5,644 nt of DNA from PVC group bacterium (GTDB lineage: Bacteria > Verrucomicrobiota > Kiritimatiellia > CAIKKV01 > PXCX01). A model generated the notes under the pieces. That model saw only the letters and a program-made list of their open reading frames with translations. It searched no databases and was not told where the DNA came from. Shown here in pieces: positions 1 through 5,644 of the stretch (position 1 is its first letter; each line of letters opens with the position of its first letter). The stretch covers positions 1 to 5,644 of the forward strand of contig PWZG01000132.1 of NCBI GenBank assembly GCA_003567575.1, read 5' to 3'. The position numbers and the translations under genes are program-made.

Positions 1-425
1 TCCCCGTTGCATACGCCGCACCGATCGAAATCCGCGCCATGGCCGGCGATACCCTGGAAACCACCGTCTCATACAAGCCGGTTCTGGCGCAAGCCGGCGC
101 TTACCGGTTAAAAGCCGATGGGCAGGTATATTTTGTATCCGTCCGCGGCTCCTCAGAAGAGGCTTCCGAAACATTTCTGGATTCCAACCGGATCGCAGCG
201 TTGGGCGATATGCCGCACCAGATCGTCACCCTGTCTTCACCCGGCCAAGATATCGCAAGGCATTTGAGCGCGCACTTTTCCGGCCGCTCTCTTTTCTTGC
301 CACTGGCTGTCCTCACCCTTCTGGTTTGGGCAGCTGAGGCCTGGTTATCCACGCTGCATGCCCGTCCCGGCAAACGGCTGGAATCCGCCGCGACCGGCAC
401 TTCCGGAGATACCGGTTCATCATGA
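1..425 (+). CDS. C-terminal part of a BatA-like membrane protein (5' end outside window)
   Basis: The reading frame is open from the first complete codon at 3 (PVAYAAPIEIRAM...) to the TGA at 423-425, so the gene begins left of the window and about 140 residues are visible. The ATG at 39 is internal, not a convincing start. The visible part has a beta-rich stretch ending in a phrase like 'agaYrl..dgqvyFvSVrgs' (about 95-170), then one hydrophobic segment (about 291-353, FLPLAVLTLLVWAAEAWL), then a short polar tail of about 20 residues. A beta-sandwich followed by a C-terminal membrane anchor, directly upstream of a vWA/amidotransferase-like gene, is the pattern of BatA-domain (aerotolerance-operon type) membrane proteins. 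No vWA domain is visible, so whether the missing part carries one is unknown. It overlaps the next gene by 4 bp, so the two are almost certainly co-transcribed and translationally coupled. The family call is an inference from layout; only the membrane anchor is directly seen. Confidence 0.7.
   Translation, partial: PVAYAAPIEIRAMAGDTLETTVSYKPVLAQAGAYRLKADGQVYFVSVRGSSEEASETFLDSNRIAALGDMPHQIVTLSSPGQDIARHLSAHFSGRSLFLPLAVLTLLVWAAEAWLSTLHARPGKRLESAATGTSGDTGSS
405..409 (+). promoter_or_regulatory. Possible ribosome-binding site for the vWA/amidotransferase-like gene
   Basis: GGAGA lies inside the end of the upstream gene, 12 nt before the ATG at 422. The spacing is longer than ideal. Initiation probably depends at least partly on coupling through the ATGA overlap (422-425), where the start of one gene contains the stop of the other. 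Confidence 0.4.
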
Positions 426-2638
426 TCTCGACACGTCTCATCTGGCAATCGAACACATCGTTATTTCACGGTGGTTTTCTGATCCTGGCGGTCGCGGTCT
501 GGCTTTACGTGATTTATCGGCGACTGAAAGACCGGCATCCGGACCATCGGTTGTGGTTCCTGTTTCCGCCCAAGGCGTTGGTTGCATTCCTGTTACTGCT
601 GTTGTTCTTCGATCCGGCCTGGGTCATTACCCGATGGATTACGCCCGAATCGCGGTTCCTCACAATCATTGATGATTCGACATCCATGGAAGTGATGGAT
701 CGCGACGGACTGTCACGGTATGACCGCGCCAAACGAATCGCGGAACAACTCGAACGCCAACGCCCGGATATTACCTTTGACAGGGCTTCTTTTAAAGACC
801 ATCTCGTCTTATCCGCCGAAAAAACATCGAATGAAGATGAACCCGGTTATCGCGAGACCGATCTGGCGCAGGTTCTCATGGATATCGAACGCCACTCGGC
901 GATCGGCAGTTATGACGGTGTCGTGCTGTTGACCGATGGAGGTGATGAGCGTTTCGATCCCTTCCGTATGCCTTCAATTCCACATTATATAGCGGCGGTA
1001 GGTAGTGATGTCGGAACGTATAATGATATCGCTATCCATGCGGTCGATGTGCCGGTTCGCGCGGAAGCCGGAACCGATATCGATTGCATGGTCGCGTTGC
1101 GCGCATATGGCGACGCCGATTTCCTGCAACGTCTCGGCAGGTTGCGGCTGGACTTGCAGGAAAGAACGGAACACGAAACGTCATGGGCCACAATCGGCCA
1201 GGAAATAGTCGACCTGCGGGAAGGCGCGGTGAATGTCTCCATGAAAATTCCCGGACTGGACCAGGAAGGCGAACGGGAGGTACGGGTACGGATCGATACG
1301 ATTGACGGTGAACTTACGCATCTGAATAACGAACGCCGTTTCGCGGTAACGGTTGAAGAACGGCACTGGCGGATCCTGTTGTATGCGCGCCGGCTTGGCC
1401 GCAGCATATCGGAACTGCGCCGCATGCTCGCCGCGCAACCGGGAATGACACTGACTGCCCTGATTCGATTACGTGATGAACATTTCGTCGGCCAGACGGC
1501 AGACCCAATGGAACCTACCGAACGATTGGATTCCTTTCCCGACTCGGTTACCCGCTTACAACAGTTTCGCAGCCTGATCATAGGGGCGTTTCCGGCTGAC
1601 GAGTGGTCCGCGAGCCAAATGCAGGCGGTGATCGACTTCGTCGCCGACGGCGGATCGGTAATTTTCATGGGTGGCGAGGATGCCTTCGGCCGCGGCGGAT
1701 ATGCCGATACCCCCTTGCAAGTCCTTTTCCCCTGGGTCATTCGCAACGACGAACCCCAACTGGTAATCACGCCGCTTGAAGTGGGCCTCGCGCCGGCTGT
1801 CGCGCAACAGGGTATGATCTCAGGATGGGCGGAACCTATGCATGACGCGCATCCGCTACAGATTCACAGCATGAACCGGCCCGGCCGCCTGCGCGCCGGC
1901 GCCGTCGCGCTCCTGAACGCCATTCATGAGGGCGAGCATGTCCCGGTTATCGCCTTTCAACCTTATGGGCGGGGGCGCGTGATGGCCGTGGCGACCGACA
2001 CCATGTGGCGATGGCGAATGGCAGGCCGCGAAGCGCGAGCCGCCTACGATCATTTCTGGAACAATGGCATACGTTTTCTGGCCGGCCAGAAAGAGGAGGG
2101 CCGTTTTTTGCGCATGGACTTCGACCGCGACACCTATCATCCCGGCGAACGCGCTGAAATACGTCTGCAAATCCTCGGAGACCATCCTGAAGGCCGGATT
2201 CGTGTCCAGGTTGAAAAACAGTTCGGTACCGAACTTCAGACCGTACCGCTCACCCGGCGTTCCGGTACGTCACCGGCCTTTACCGGCCACACATTGTTTA
2301 CGGAACGCGGCAAGCACCCCTTCACTTTTACCGTGTGGGTCGATAATGAACCCGTGGAAACATTCACACGGCAAATGTGGGTCGGATCGCGATTGAACGA
2401 AGGCGCCAACATCTATGTCGATCACGCTTTTCTCAACACGCTTGCCGCTCGCAGCGGACAATCCGTTACCCGTGAAAACGATCTGGTTCCTTTACTGGAA
2501 CAGATCGACTCACACCGGATGCGGACAATACAACGGAAATCCGAGCCCATGGTCCAGTACCGCGGCATCTATCTGCTGCTGATCGTCATCGTACTCGCCG
2601 GAGAATGGATTATTCGCCGGCGCTTGAACCTGTTGTAG
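422..2638 (+). CDS. Membrane protein with vWA domain and glutamine-amidotransferase-like domain
   Basis: 738 residues. Two N-terminal membrane segments (about residues 14-33 and 50-69) precede a von Willebrand A domain (about 80-195). The domain has a complete MIDAS metal site: DDSTS at 84-88, Thr146 in RETDL and Asp172 in LLTDGGD. A beta-rich linker follows (about 200-315). Next is a class-I glutamine-amidotransferase-like fold (about 315-555) with the family signature GGEDAFGRGGY..TPL at 417-432 and the FQPYGRGRVMAVATD strand at 512-526. A second beta-sandwich (about 565-655) and a C-terminal membrane helix (about 713-731, then RRRLNLL) end the protein. No cysteine sits at the nucleophile position of the amidotransferase fold, so it is likely non-catalytic. 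The bulk should be periplasmic, between membrane anchors. Relatives lie in MoxR/DUF58/BatA operons of PVC bacteria and probably act in envelope-related assembly or stress functions; the precise role is unknown. The ATG at 422 is chosen because it keeps both membrane segments and overlaps the upstream stop. Confidence 0.88.
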   Translation: MISTRLIWQSNTSLFHGGFLILAVAVWLYVIYRRLKDRHPDHRLWFLFPPKALVAFLLLLLFFDPAWVITRWITPESRFLTIIDDSTSMEVMDRDGLSRYDRAKRIAEQLERQRPDITFDRASFKDHLVLSAEKTSNEDEPGYRETDLAQVLMDIERHSAIGSYDGVVLLTDGGDERFDPFRMPSIPHYIAAVGSDVGTYNDIAIHAVDVPVRAEAGTDIDCMVALRAYGDADFLQRLGRLRLDLQERTEHETSWATIGQEIVDLREGAVNVSMKIPGLDQEGEREVRVRIDTIDGELTHLNNERRFAVTVEERHWRILLYARRLGRSISELRRMLAAQPGMTLTALIRLRDEHFVGQTADPMEPTERLDSFPDSVTRLQQFRSLIIGAFPADEWSASQMQAVIDFVADGGSVIFMGGEDAFGRGGYADTPLQVLFPWVIRNDEPQLVITPLEVGLAPAVAQQGMISGWAEPMHDAHPLQIHSMNRPGRLRAGAVALLNAIHEGEHVPVIAFQPYGRGRVMAVATDTMWRWRMAGREARAAYDHFWNNGIRFLAGQKEEGRFLRMDFDRDTYHPGERAEIRLQILGDHPEGRIRVQVEKQFGTELQTVPLTRRSGTSPAFTGHTLFTERGKHPFTFTVWVDNEPVETFTRQMWVGSRLNEGANIYVDHAFLNTLAARSGQSVTRENDLVPLLEQIDSHRMRTIQRKSEPMVQYRGIYLLLIVIVLAGEWIIRRRLNLL

Positions 2639-2644
2639 ATCCTT

Positions 2645-3856
2645 TTACCGCGTCAGTACGGCGAGTGTTTCGAAGTAGGGTGTGCGCGGGAACATGTCGA
2701 GCAGACGGACGGAACGAAGGCGAAATCCGAAGGTCGCGAGCCGATTCAGATCGCGCGCAAGCGTGTCGGCGGCGCAGGAGACATACAGAAGCGTGGGCAA
2801 GGCAGACGCTCCGATCAAGTCCAGAATCGGGCGTTCCATACCGCGCCGGGGCGGATCGGCGATCAGGGTGGTACGGGTTTGATCGATATCTTTCAAAATA
2901 TGCGGTAACTGATCGAGTACGCGGCCGGCCACGAAGACATGTTCGCCTTTGCCCAGCTTGCGCGCATTGGCACGGGCGAAACGGATCGCGCGTTCCTCGA
3001 TGTCCACCCCGACAACGCGACTTGCGCCGGCGTGGCCGGCGGCCAGCGACAACAAGCCGGACCCGCAGTACAAATCCACGACAGTGTCCGGCCTGATCAC
3101 GGACAGCGCCGTTTGCACACCTTCGGTCAGTGCCGGGATCAGGGCCGGATTCACTTGGAAAAAGCCGCGTCGCGGCACGCGCATCGGACCCCAGGGCGAC
3201 GGTTCCGTCAGACGTTCCTTGCCGGAACTTCTTTCGCCGAACCAGACCAGGGTTCCATCTTCGACTGTATGCCGGAGTGTGAGGTCTTCGCCATCCGGCA
3301 GGGTATTCATGAACGCGGATTCGGAACGTAATTCCGCCAAACGCTGATTGATGGCCGGCAAGGCCAGCGGGCAGGCGGCGATATCCAGCAAGGTTTGGTT
3401 GTCCTTACCGATATATCCGACCGCGGGCACGGCGCCCGGCGTACACGCGCGGGTATGAAGCACGATTTTGTTGCGATATCCGATTTCCAGCAGTGATGGC
3501 ACAGGGTCGGCAACGACGACGGAATTCTGCCATGCGGCGGTTCTCTCGAGGAAATTCACCAGTTGGTCATGTTTAACGCGGATTTCTTCGCCATAACAAG
3601 CATGCTGATAAACGCAGCCTGGACAAATCCCGTAAAGAGGACAGCATGGAACGGTCCGTTCCGGAGACGCATCCAGAACCCTGATCAGTCGGGCGTCCGC
3701 ATGGCGTTTGTGTCGCACGACGATTTCAGCGAGAACCCGTTCGCCCGGCAGAACATCAGGAATGAATACGACAAACCCCTCATGTCTCGCCAGGCCTTTG
3801 CCGCTGTATACGATTTTTTCGACCGTCAATTCGATAGATTTTTCGGCGTCTGTCAT
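2645..3856 (-). CDS. rlmD: 23S rRNA (uracil-C5)-methyltransferase, RlmD/RumA family
   Basis: 403 residues, apparently complete. The family moves a methyl group from S-adenosylmethionine to C5 of a uridine in RNA, in the cytoplasm. An N-terminal TRAM RNA-binding domain (about 1-62, with KIVYSGKGLARHEGFVVFIP) comes first. The [4Fe-4S] cysteines follow: Cys72, Cys78 and Cys81 in a CX5CX2C pattern, and Cys162 in the IAACPLALP phrase. The methyltransferase core shows FFQVNP (232-237), the SAM-binding motif DLYCGSGLLSL (261-271), the acidic loop VGVDIEERA (282-290), ADPPRRGM (333-340), the catalytic Cys361 in YVSCAADTLARD, and Glu396 in FPRTPYFET as the expected general base. The pair after the cysteine is Ala-Ala, where Asn-Pro or Asp-Pro is usual. 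Length lies between E. coli RlmC (375) and RlmD (433). The Fe-S cysteines argue against TrmA, but RlmC, RlmD or dual RlmCD specificity cannot be told apart from sequence alone. It converges on the vWA gene with a 6-bp gap. No earlier ATG, GTG or TTG exists in frame before an upstream stop at 3893-3895. Confidence 0.93.
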   Translation of the reverse strand: MTDAEKSIELTVEKIVYSGKGLARHEGFVVFIPDVLPGERVLAEIVVRHKRHADARLIRVLDASPERTVPCCPLYGICPGCVYQHACYGEEIRVKHDQLVNFLERTAAWQNSVVVADPVPSLLEIGYRNKIVLHTRACTPGAVPAVGYIGKDNQTLLDIAACPLALPAINQRLAELRSESAFMNTLPDGEDLTLRHTVEDGTLVWFGERSSGKERLTEPSPWGPMRVPRRGFFQVNPALIPALTEGVQTALSVIRPDTVVDLYCGSGLLSLAAGHAGASRVVGVDIEERAIRFARANARKLGKGEHVFVAGRVLDQLPHILKDIDQTRTTLIADPPRRGMERPILDLIGASALPTLLYVSCAADTLARDLNRLATFGFRLRSVRLLDMFPRTPYFETLAVLTR

Positions 3857-3859
3857 AAT

Positions 3860-3864
3860 CCTCC
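3860..3864 (-). promoter_or_regulatory. Ribosome-binding site of the RNA methyltransferase gene
   Basis: Read on the minus strand, GGAGG stands just upstream of the ATG (GGAGG-ATT-ATG). The match to the anti-Shine-Dalgarno core is strong, but the spacer is only 3 nt, tighter than the usual 5-9. Because no other in-frame start lies nearby upstream, this still supports the start at 3856. Confidence 0.65.
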
Positions 3865-3932
3865 AATAACGCTTTTCGTCTAATGATTTTGCCTAAAAAA
3901 CAAGAAAATTCATGCGGAGCTTATGGATGGAA

Positions 3933-3953
3933 TCGAGTGTCGAGTGTCGAGCG
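3933..3953. repeat. Heptamer tandem repeat TCGAGTG, three units
   Basis: Units at 3933-3939 and 3940-3946 are identical (TCGAGTG); the third at 3947-3953 differs by one base (TCGAGCG). The array is exactly 21 bp. It sits in the only non-coding space of the window. Its function is not known, and it may be one copy of a dispersed genomic repeat. Confidence 0.8.
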
Positions 3954-3967
3954 CCACCCGACACTCG
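3941..3967 (-). terminator. Hairpin downstream of the DUF4838 gene, possible terminator without a U-tract
   Basis: CGAGTGTCG at 3941-3949 is perfectly complementary to CGACACTCG at 3959-3967, giving a 9-bp stem and a 9-nt loop. It begins 10 nt past the stop codon of the minus-strand DUF4838 gene. An overlapping copy of the left arm at 3934-3942 can pair with the same right arm, so two alternative stems are possible. On the minus strand the stem is followed by ACACTCGATTCC, not a run of U, so a classical intrinsic terminator is not supported. It could stabilise the mRNA end or be a dispersed palindromic repeat. The structure is directly seen; the terminator role is inferred. Confidence 0.4.
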
Positions 3968-3971
3968 CTCA

Positions 3972-3985
3972 CGCCGCTCACGGCG
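3972..3985 (-). other. Short all-GC hairpin across the DUF4838 stop codon
   Basis: CGCCG at 3972-3976 pairs with CGGCG at 3981-3985 around a 4-nt loop; the stop codon TGA (3978-3980) lies in the loop region. The sequence CGCTCACG is also repeated directly at 3966-3973 and 3975-3982. With only 5 bp of stem this may be chance in GC-rich DNA. Confidence 0.25.
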
Positions 3986-5644
3986 CCACGATTCGTAATT
4001 CGTCACGCTGTACGATTTGGGGACAGACGAAGACATGATCGGGATGGAACGACAGGGCATTGGGAAGATTCAAAAAACTGAAGGTCCGCAGCCGCATTCG
4101 CGCGCCGGGACCGCTGATCTCGTCGCCCAGCGACCAGACGCGGCCATCCTGACCCTCAGGCACAGGGACGGCCACGTAGCGTCCGTCCGACGCTTCCTGA
4201 TGCACCGTGACCCCGTCGCCGTCGCGGATCACGACCGGTCCCGCGCGGTGGGCATGGAACCATACGGTATCCATCCCCTTGGGAACATAAAAAAAGAGTG
4301 GCGGCGTATATCCGGAAGGACGGTAACGTTGACCGGGTTGAAAGCGCATGGCGCCCGGCACGTCCGGCGGAACGGTCATATGAAACCCTCTTCCCCGGGA
4401 AAAACAGGTCAAACGATACACACCGGGACCGGGAACGCCAAGTTTCAGGTCATGTGTTCCCACGGCCAGCGATGCTGAGGCCAAGATCGTGCCGTCTGGG
4501 CCGCGCAAGGTATACACGGTATCCGGCCGTTCATGTTGCCAAGGTTCGTGGGTGATGGTGAATTCCAGCGCTTCGCCCCGGATACTGGCCAGCAGATAGT
4601 TGGCTTCGGTGGAAGCCCGCAGACTGCGCGGTCGCCGACCCGCTTCCAAGCCGGTTTCAACCAGGACATAATCATCCGGTTCATCGAACCGCGGAACATC
4701 CGGAACGCCGCCGGCCGCCTGCAGGATCTCTTCAAGACGCGCATCCAATTCCGCGCGCGTTACGGGCGTATCCACCCGCCAGGGATTACGTTCCGGCTCG
4801 CGCAGGGTATTGCGCCAAAACCAGTCCGGTTCGTCAAAGCGGTCCGCTGCCGGACGTCCGAACGTGGAACGGAAGGTGAGCCAGGCAATCATATAACTGT
4901 TGCGTATCCGATACGCCCAGGTCAGCCATTCCAGCGCCGCCGCGCGTTCGGCATCCGGGTCATCGATGCCGCCGTAGTGCATGGCATCCAGTGTTTCGCC
5001 GATATCACTGTACACGATCACTTTCTTAAGATCATCGATACGGGCAATTGCCGCCGCGTCATCGTGTGCCTTGCGGCTTGCGGCTTGAAGTTCGACAATG
5101 CCCCTGGCCAGCAGCGTTTTGCCGCGCAACGGATGGTTGCCGACATCGAACAAATCGTAAAACCGTTCCATGGCCGGCGCGGCGGAGCCAAAGGATTGCT
5201 CTAAAAAATCGCGCCGCAAGTTTTCGACATCGGCATCCGGATTCCACATCAGCCGGTTGGCCACATAGTAGCCGAGCCCGTGAATCCCCCAATTGCAGGA
5301 CGCCTGCGCGTTAATCCCCTTGACCGCGCCGGACGCGGCGTATTCGCGCATCTGGCGGGCGGTACGCCGGATATCGGTCACCCGGGTGCCGGGCAACATT
5401 CCTTTATCCATCTCCCAGTAGGAATAATATTCGTAAATAGACATGACCTCGCATTTGGCGGTCCATTGATCGAACAGTTCATCGAACTCGTATTCCCCGA
5501 CATTCATACCGCGCGTCAACTGAACATGAACGTTCGGTTCCAGATCGAATGATGGCGGCATCGAATACCAGCTATACGCCAAAACGCCCACGAACTTTCC
5601 CGGATGGGTTTCCCGCAGGGCGCGCGCCGCGATATTCGCCAGAA
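3978..5644 (-). CDS. DUF4838 protein, glycoside-hydrolase-like (N-terminus outside window)
   Basis: The frame is open from the right edge to the TGA at 3978-3980, giving 554 visible complete codons. The first residues read LANIAARALRETHPGKFVGV, then LAYSWYSMPPSFDLEPNVHVQLT; the GTG at 5589-5591 falls inside this conserved block and is not the start. This block, the YEYYSYWEM phrase (about 5411-5437) and the phrase LMWNPDADVENLRRDFLEQS with GSAAPAMERFYDLFD (about 5144-5250) match the C-terminal half of the DUF4838 domain, which resembles a glycoside-hydrolase TIM barrel. A helical stretch follows (about 4722-5129). The last 240 residues (3978-4694) look beta-rich, with PLFFYVPKGMDTVWFHAH and RVWSLGDEISG phrases like the accessory sandwich modules of carbohydrate-active proteins. 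DUF4838 proteins are common in polysaccharide-degrading PVC bacteria and Bacteroidota; substrate and activity are not established. Any signal peptide and the N-terminal barrel half lie beyond the window. It shares its strand with the downstream methyltransferase gene, but a 121-bp gap argues against tight coupling. Confidence 0.85.
   Translation of the reverse strand, partial: LANIAARALRETHPGKFVGVLAYSWYSMPPSFDLEPNVHVQLTRGMNVGEYEFDELFDQWTAKCEVMSIYEYYSYWEMDKGMLPGTRVTDIRRTARQMREYAASGAVKGINAQASCNWGIHGLGYYVANRLMWNPDADVENLRRDFLEQSFGSAAPAMERFYDLFDVGNHPLRGKTLLARGIVELQAASRKAHDDAAAIARIDDLKKVIVYSDIGETLDAMHYGGIDDPDAERAAALEWLTWAYRIRNSYMIAWLTFRSTFGRPAADRFDEPDWFWRNTLREPERNPWRVDTPVTRAELDARLEEILQAAGGVPDVPRFDEPDDYVLVETGLEAGRRPRSLRASTEANYLLASIRGEALEFTITHEPWQHERPDTVYTLRGPDGTILASASLAVGTHDLKLGVPGPGVYRLTCFSRGRGFHMTVPPDVPGAMRFQPGQRYRPSGYTPPLFFYVPKGMDTVWFHAHRAGPVVIRDGDGVTVHQEASDGRYVAVPVPEGQDGRVWSLGDEISGPGARMRLRTFSFLNLPNALSFHPDHVFVCPQIVQRDELRIVAP

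Larger units (their letters stand above)
3857..3977. other. Intergenic region between the DUF4838 gene and the methyltransferase gene
   Basis: 121 bp between two genes both on the minus strand. The half nearer the methyltransferase (about 3871-3911) is AT-rich, with T-runs on the minus strand at 3895-3900 and 3905-3908, and could hold the promoter. I could not find a -35/-10 pair with good spacing. The other half (3933-3985) is GC-rich and carries the heptamer repeat and inverted repeats listed separately. No small ORF or RNA gene is recognisable. Confidence 0.6.

Noticed and set aside
985..1770. 261-codon open frame on the minus strand inside the vWA/amidotransferase-like gene
   Set aside because: It lies wholly antisense to a gene with clear domain motifs. 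Its translation is rich in Ser and Arg with no recognisable fold, and long antisense frames are common in GC-rich coding DNA.
2605..3096. 163-codon plus-strand frame across the end of the vWA gene and the methyltransferase gene
   Set aside because: It is very Arg-rich and antisense to the conserved catalytic half of the methyltransferase, with no motif of its own.
3875..3908. Sigma70-type promoter for the methyltransferase gene
   Set aside because: The stretch is AT-rich, but no -35 candidate (TTGTTT or TTTTCT on the minus strand) has a reasonable -10 hexamer at 16-18 bp spacing.
3933..3967. CRISPR-like or attachment-site array
   Set aside because: The repeat units are only 7 bp with no spacers, no cas or integrase gene is present, and the whole array is 21 bp.
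4533..5204. 223-codon open frame on the plus strand inside the DUF4838 gene
   Set aside because: It is antisense to conserved coding sequence, has a low-complexity Arg/Gly-rich translation and shows no family motif.
5589..5591. GTG as the start codon of the DUF4838 gene
   Set aside because: The frame stays open to the window edge, and the residues before this GTG (LANIAARALRETHPGKF) belong to the conserved DUF4838 block, so the GTG is an internal valine.

Overview
The window holds four protein-coding genes and one short intergenic region, in GC-rich DNA with almost no spare sequence. The two outermost genes run off the window edges. Two family matches point to a bacterium of the PVC group or a relative (Planctomycetota, Verrucomicrobiota, Lentisphaerota or Kiritimatiellota). 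One is the pairing of a BatA-like membrane protein with a vWA plus glutamine-amidotransferase-like membrane protein; the other is a large DUF4838 protein. This placement is an inference from gene content, and no marker here fixes the phylum.

Left part (1-2638, + strand): the 3' end of a membrane-anchored gene overlaps the next gene by four bases (ATGA). The second gene encodes a 738-residue membrane protein with a von Willebrand A domain whose metal-binding (MIDAS) motif is intact, followed by a glutamine-amidotransferase-like domain with no catalytic cysteine. Gene pairs like this normally sit at the end of MoxR ATPase / DUF58 / BatA operons, so the rest of such an operon is expected to the left of the window.

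Middle part (2645-3856, - strand): a complete TRAM-domain, [4Fe-4S] RNA m5U methyltransferase of the RlmD/RumA family, tail-to-tail with the previous gene and only 6 bp from it. It is a housekeeping rRNA-modification gene with no obvious functional link to its neighbours. The two residues after its catalytic cysteine differ from the usual pair.

Intergenic (3857-3977): 121 bp holding the methyltransferase ribosome-binding site, an AT-rich leader, and a GC-rich heptamer tandem repeat that also forms a perfect 9-bp inverted repeat just past the stop codon of the upstream gene.

Right part (3978-5644, - strand): most of a DUF4838 protein, a glycoside-hydrolase-like family common in polysaccharide-degrading PVC bacteria and Bacteroidota. 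It is truncated at its N-terminus by the window edge. It has a helical middle and a long beta-rich C-terminus.

I found no tRNA, rRNA, CRISPR array, insertion sequence, prophage gene or defence system. The window looks like ordinary chromosome. Its less-described items are the DUF4838 protein, the pseudo-amidotransferase vWA protein and the intergenic repeat.
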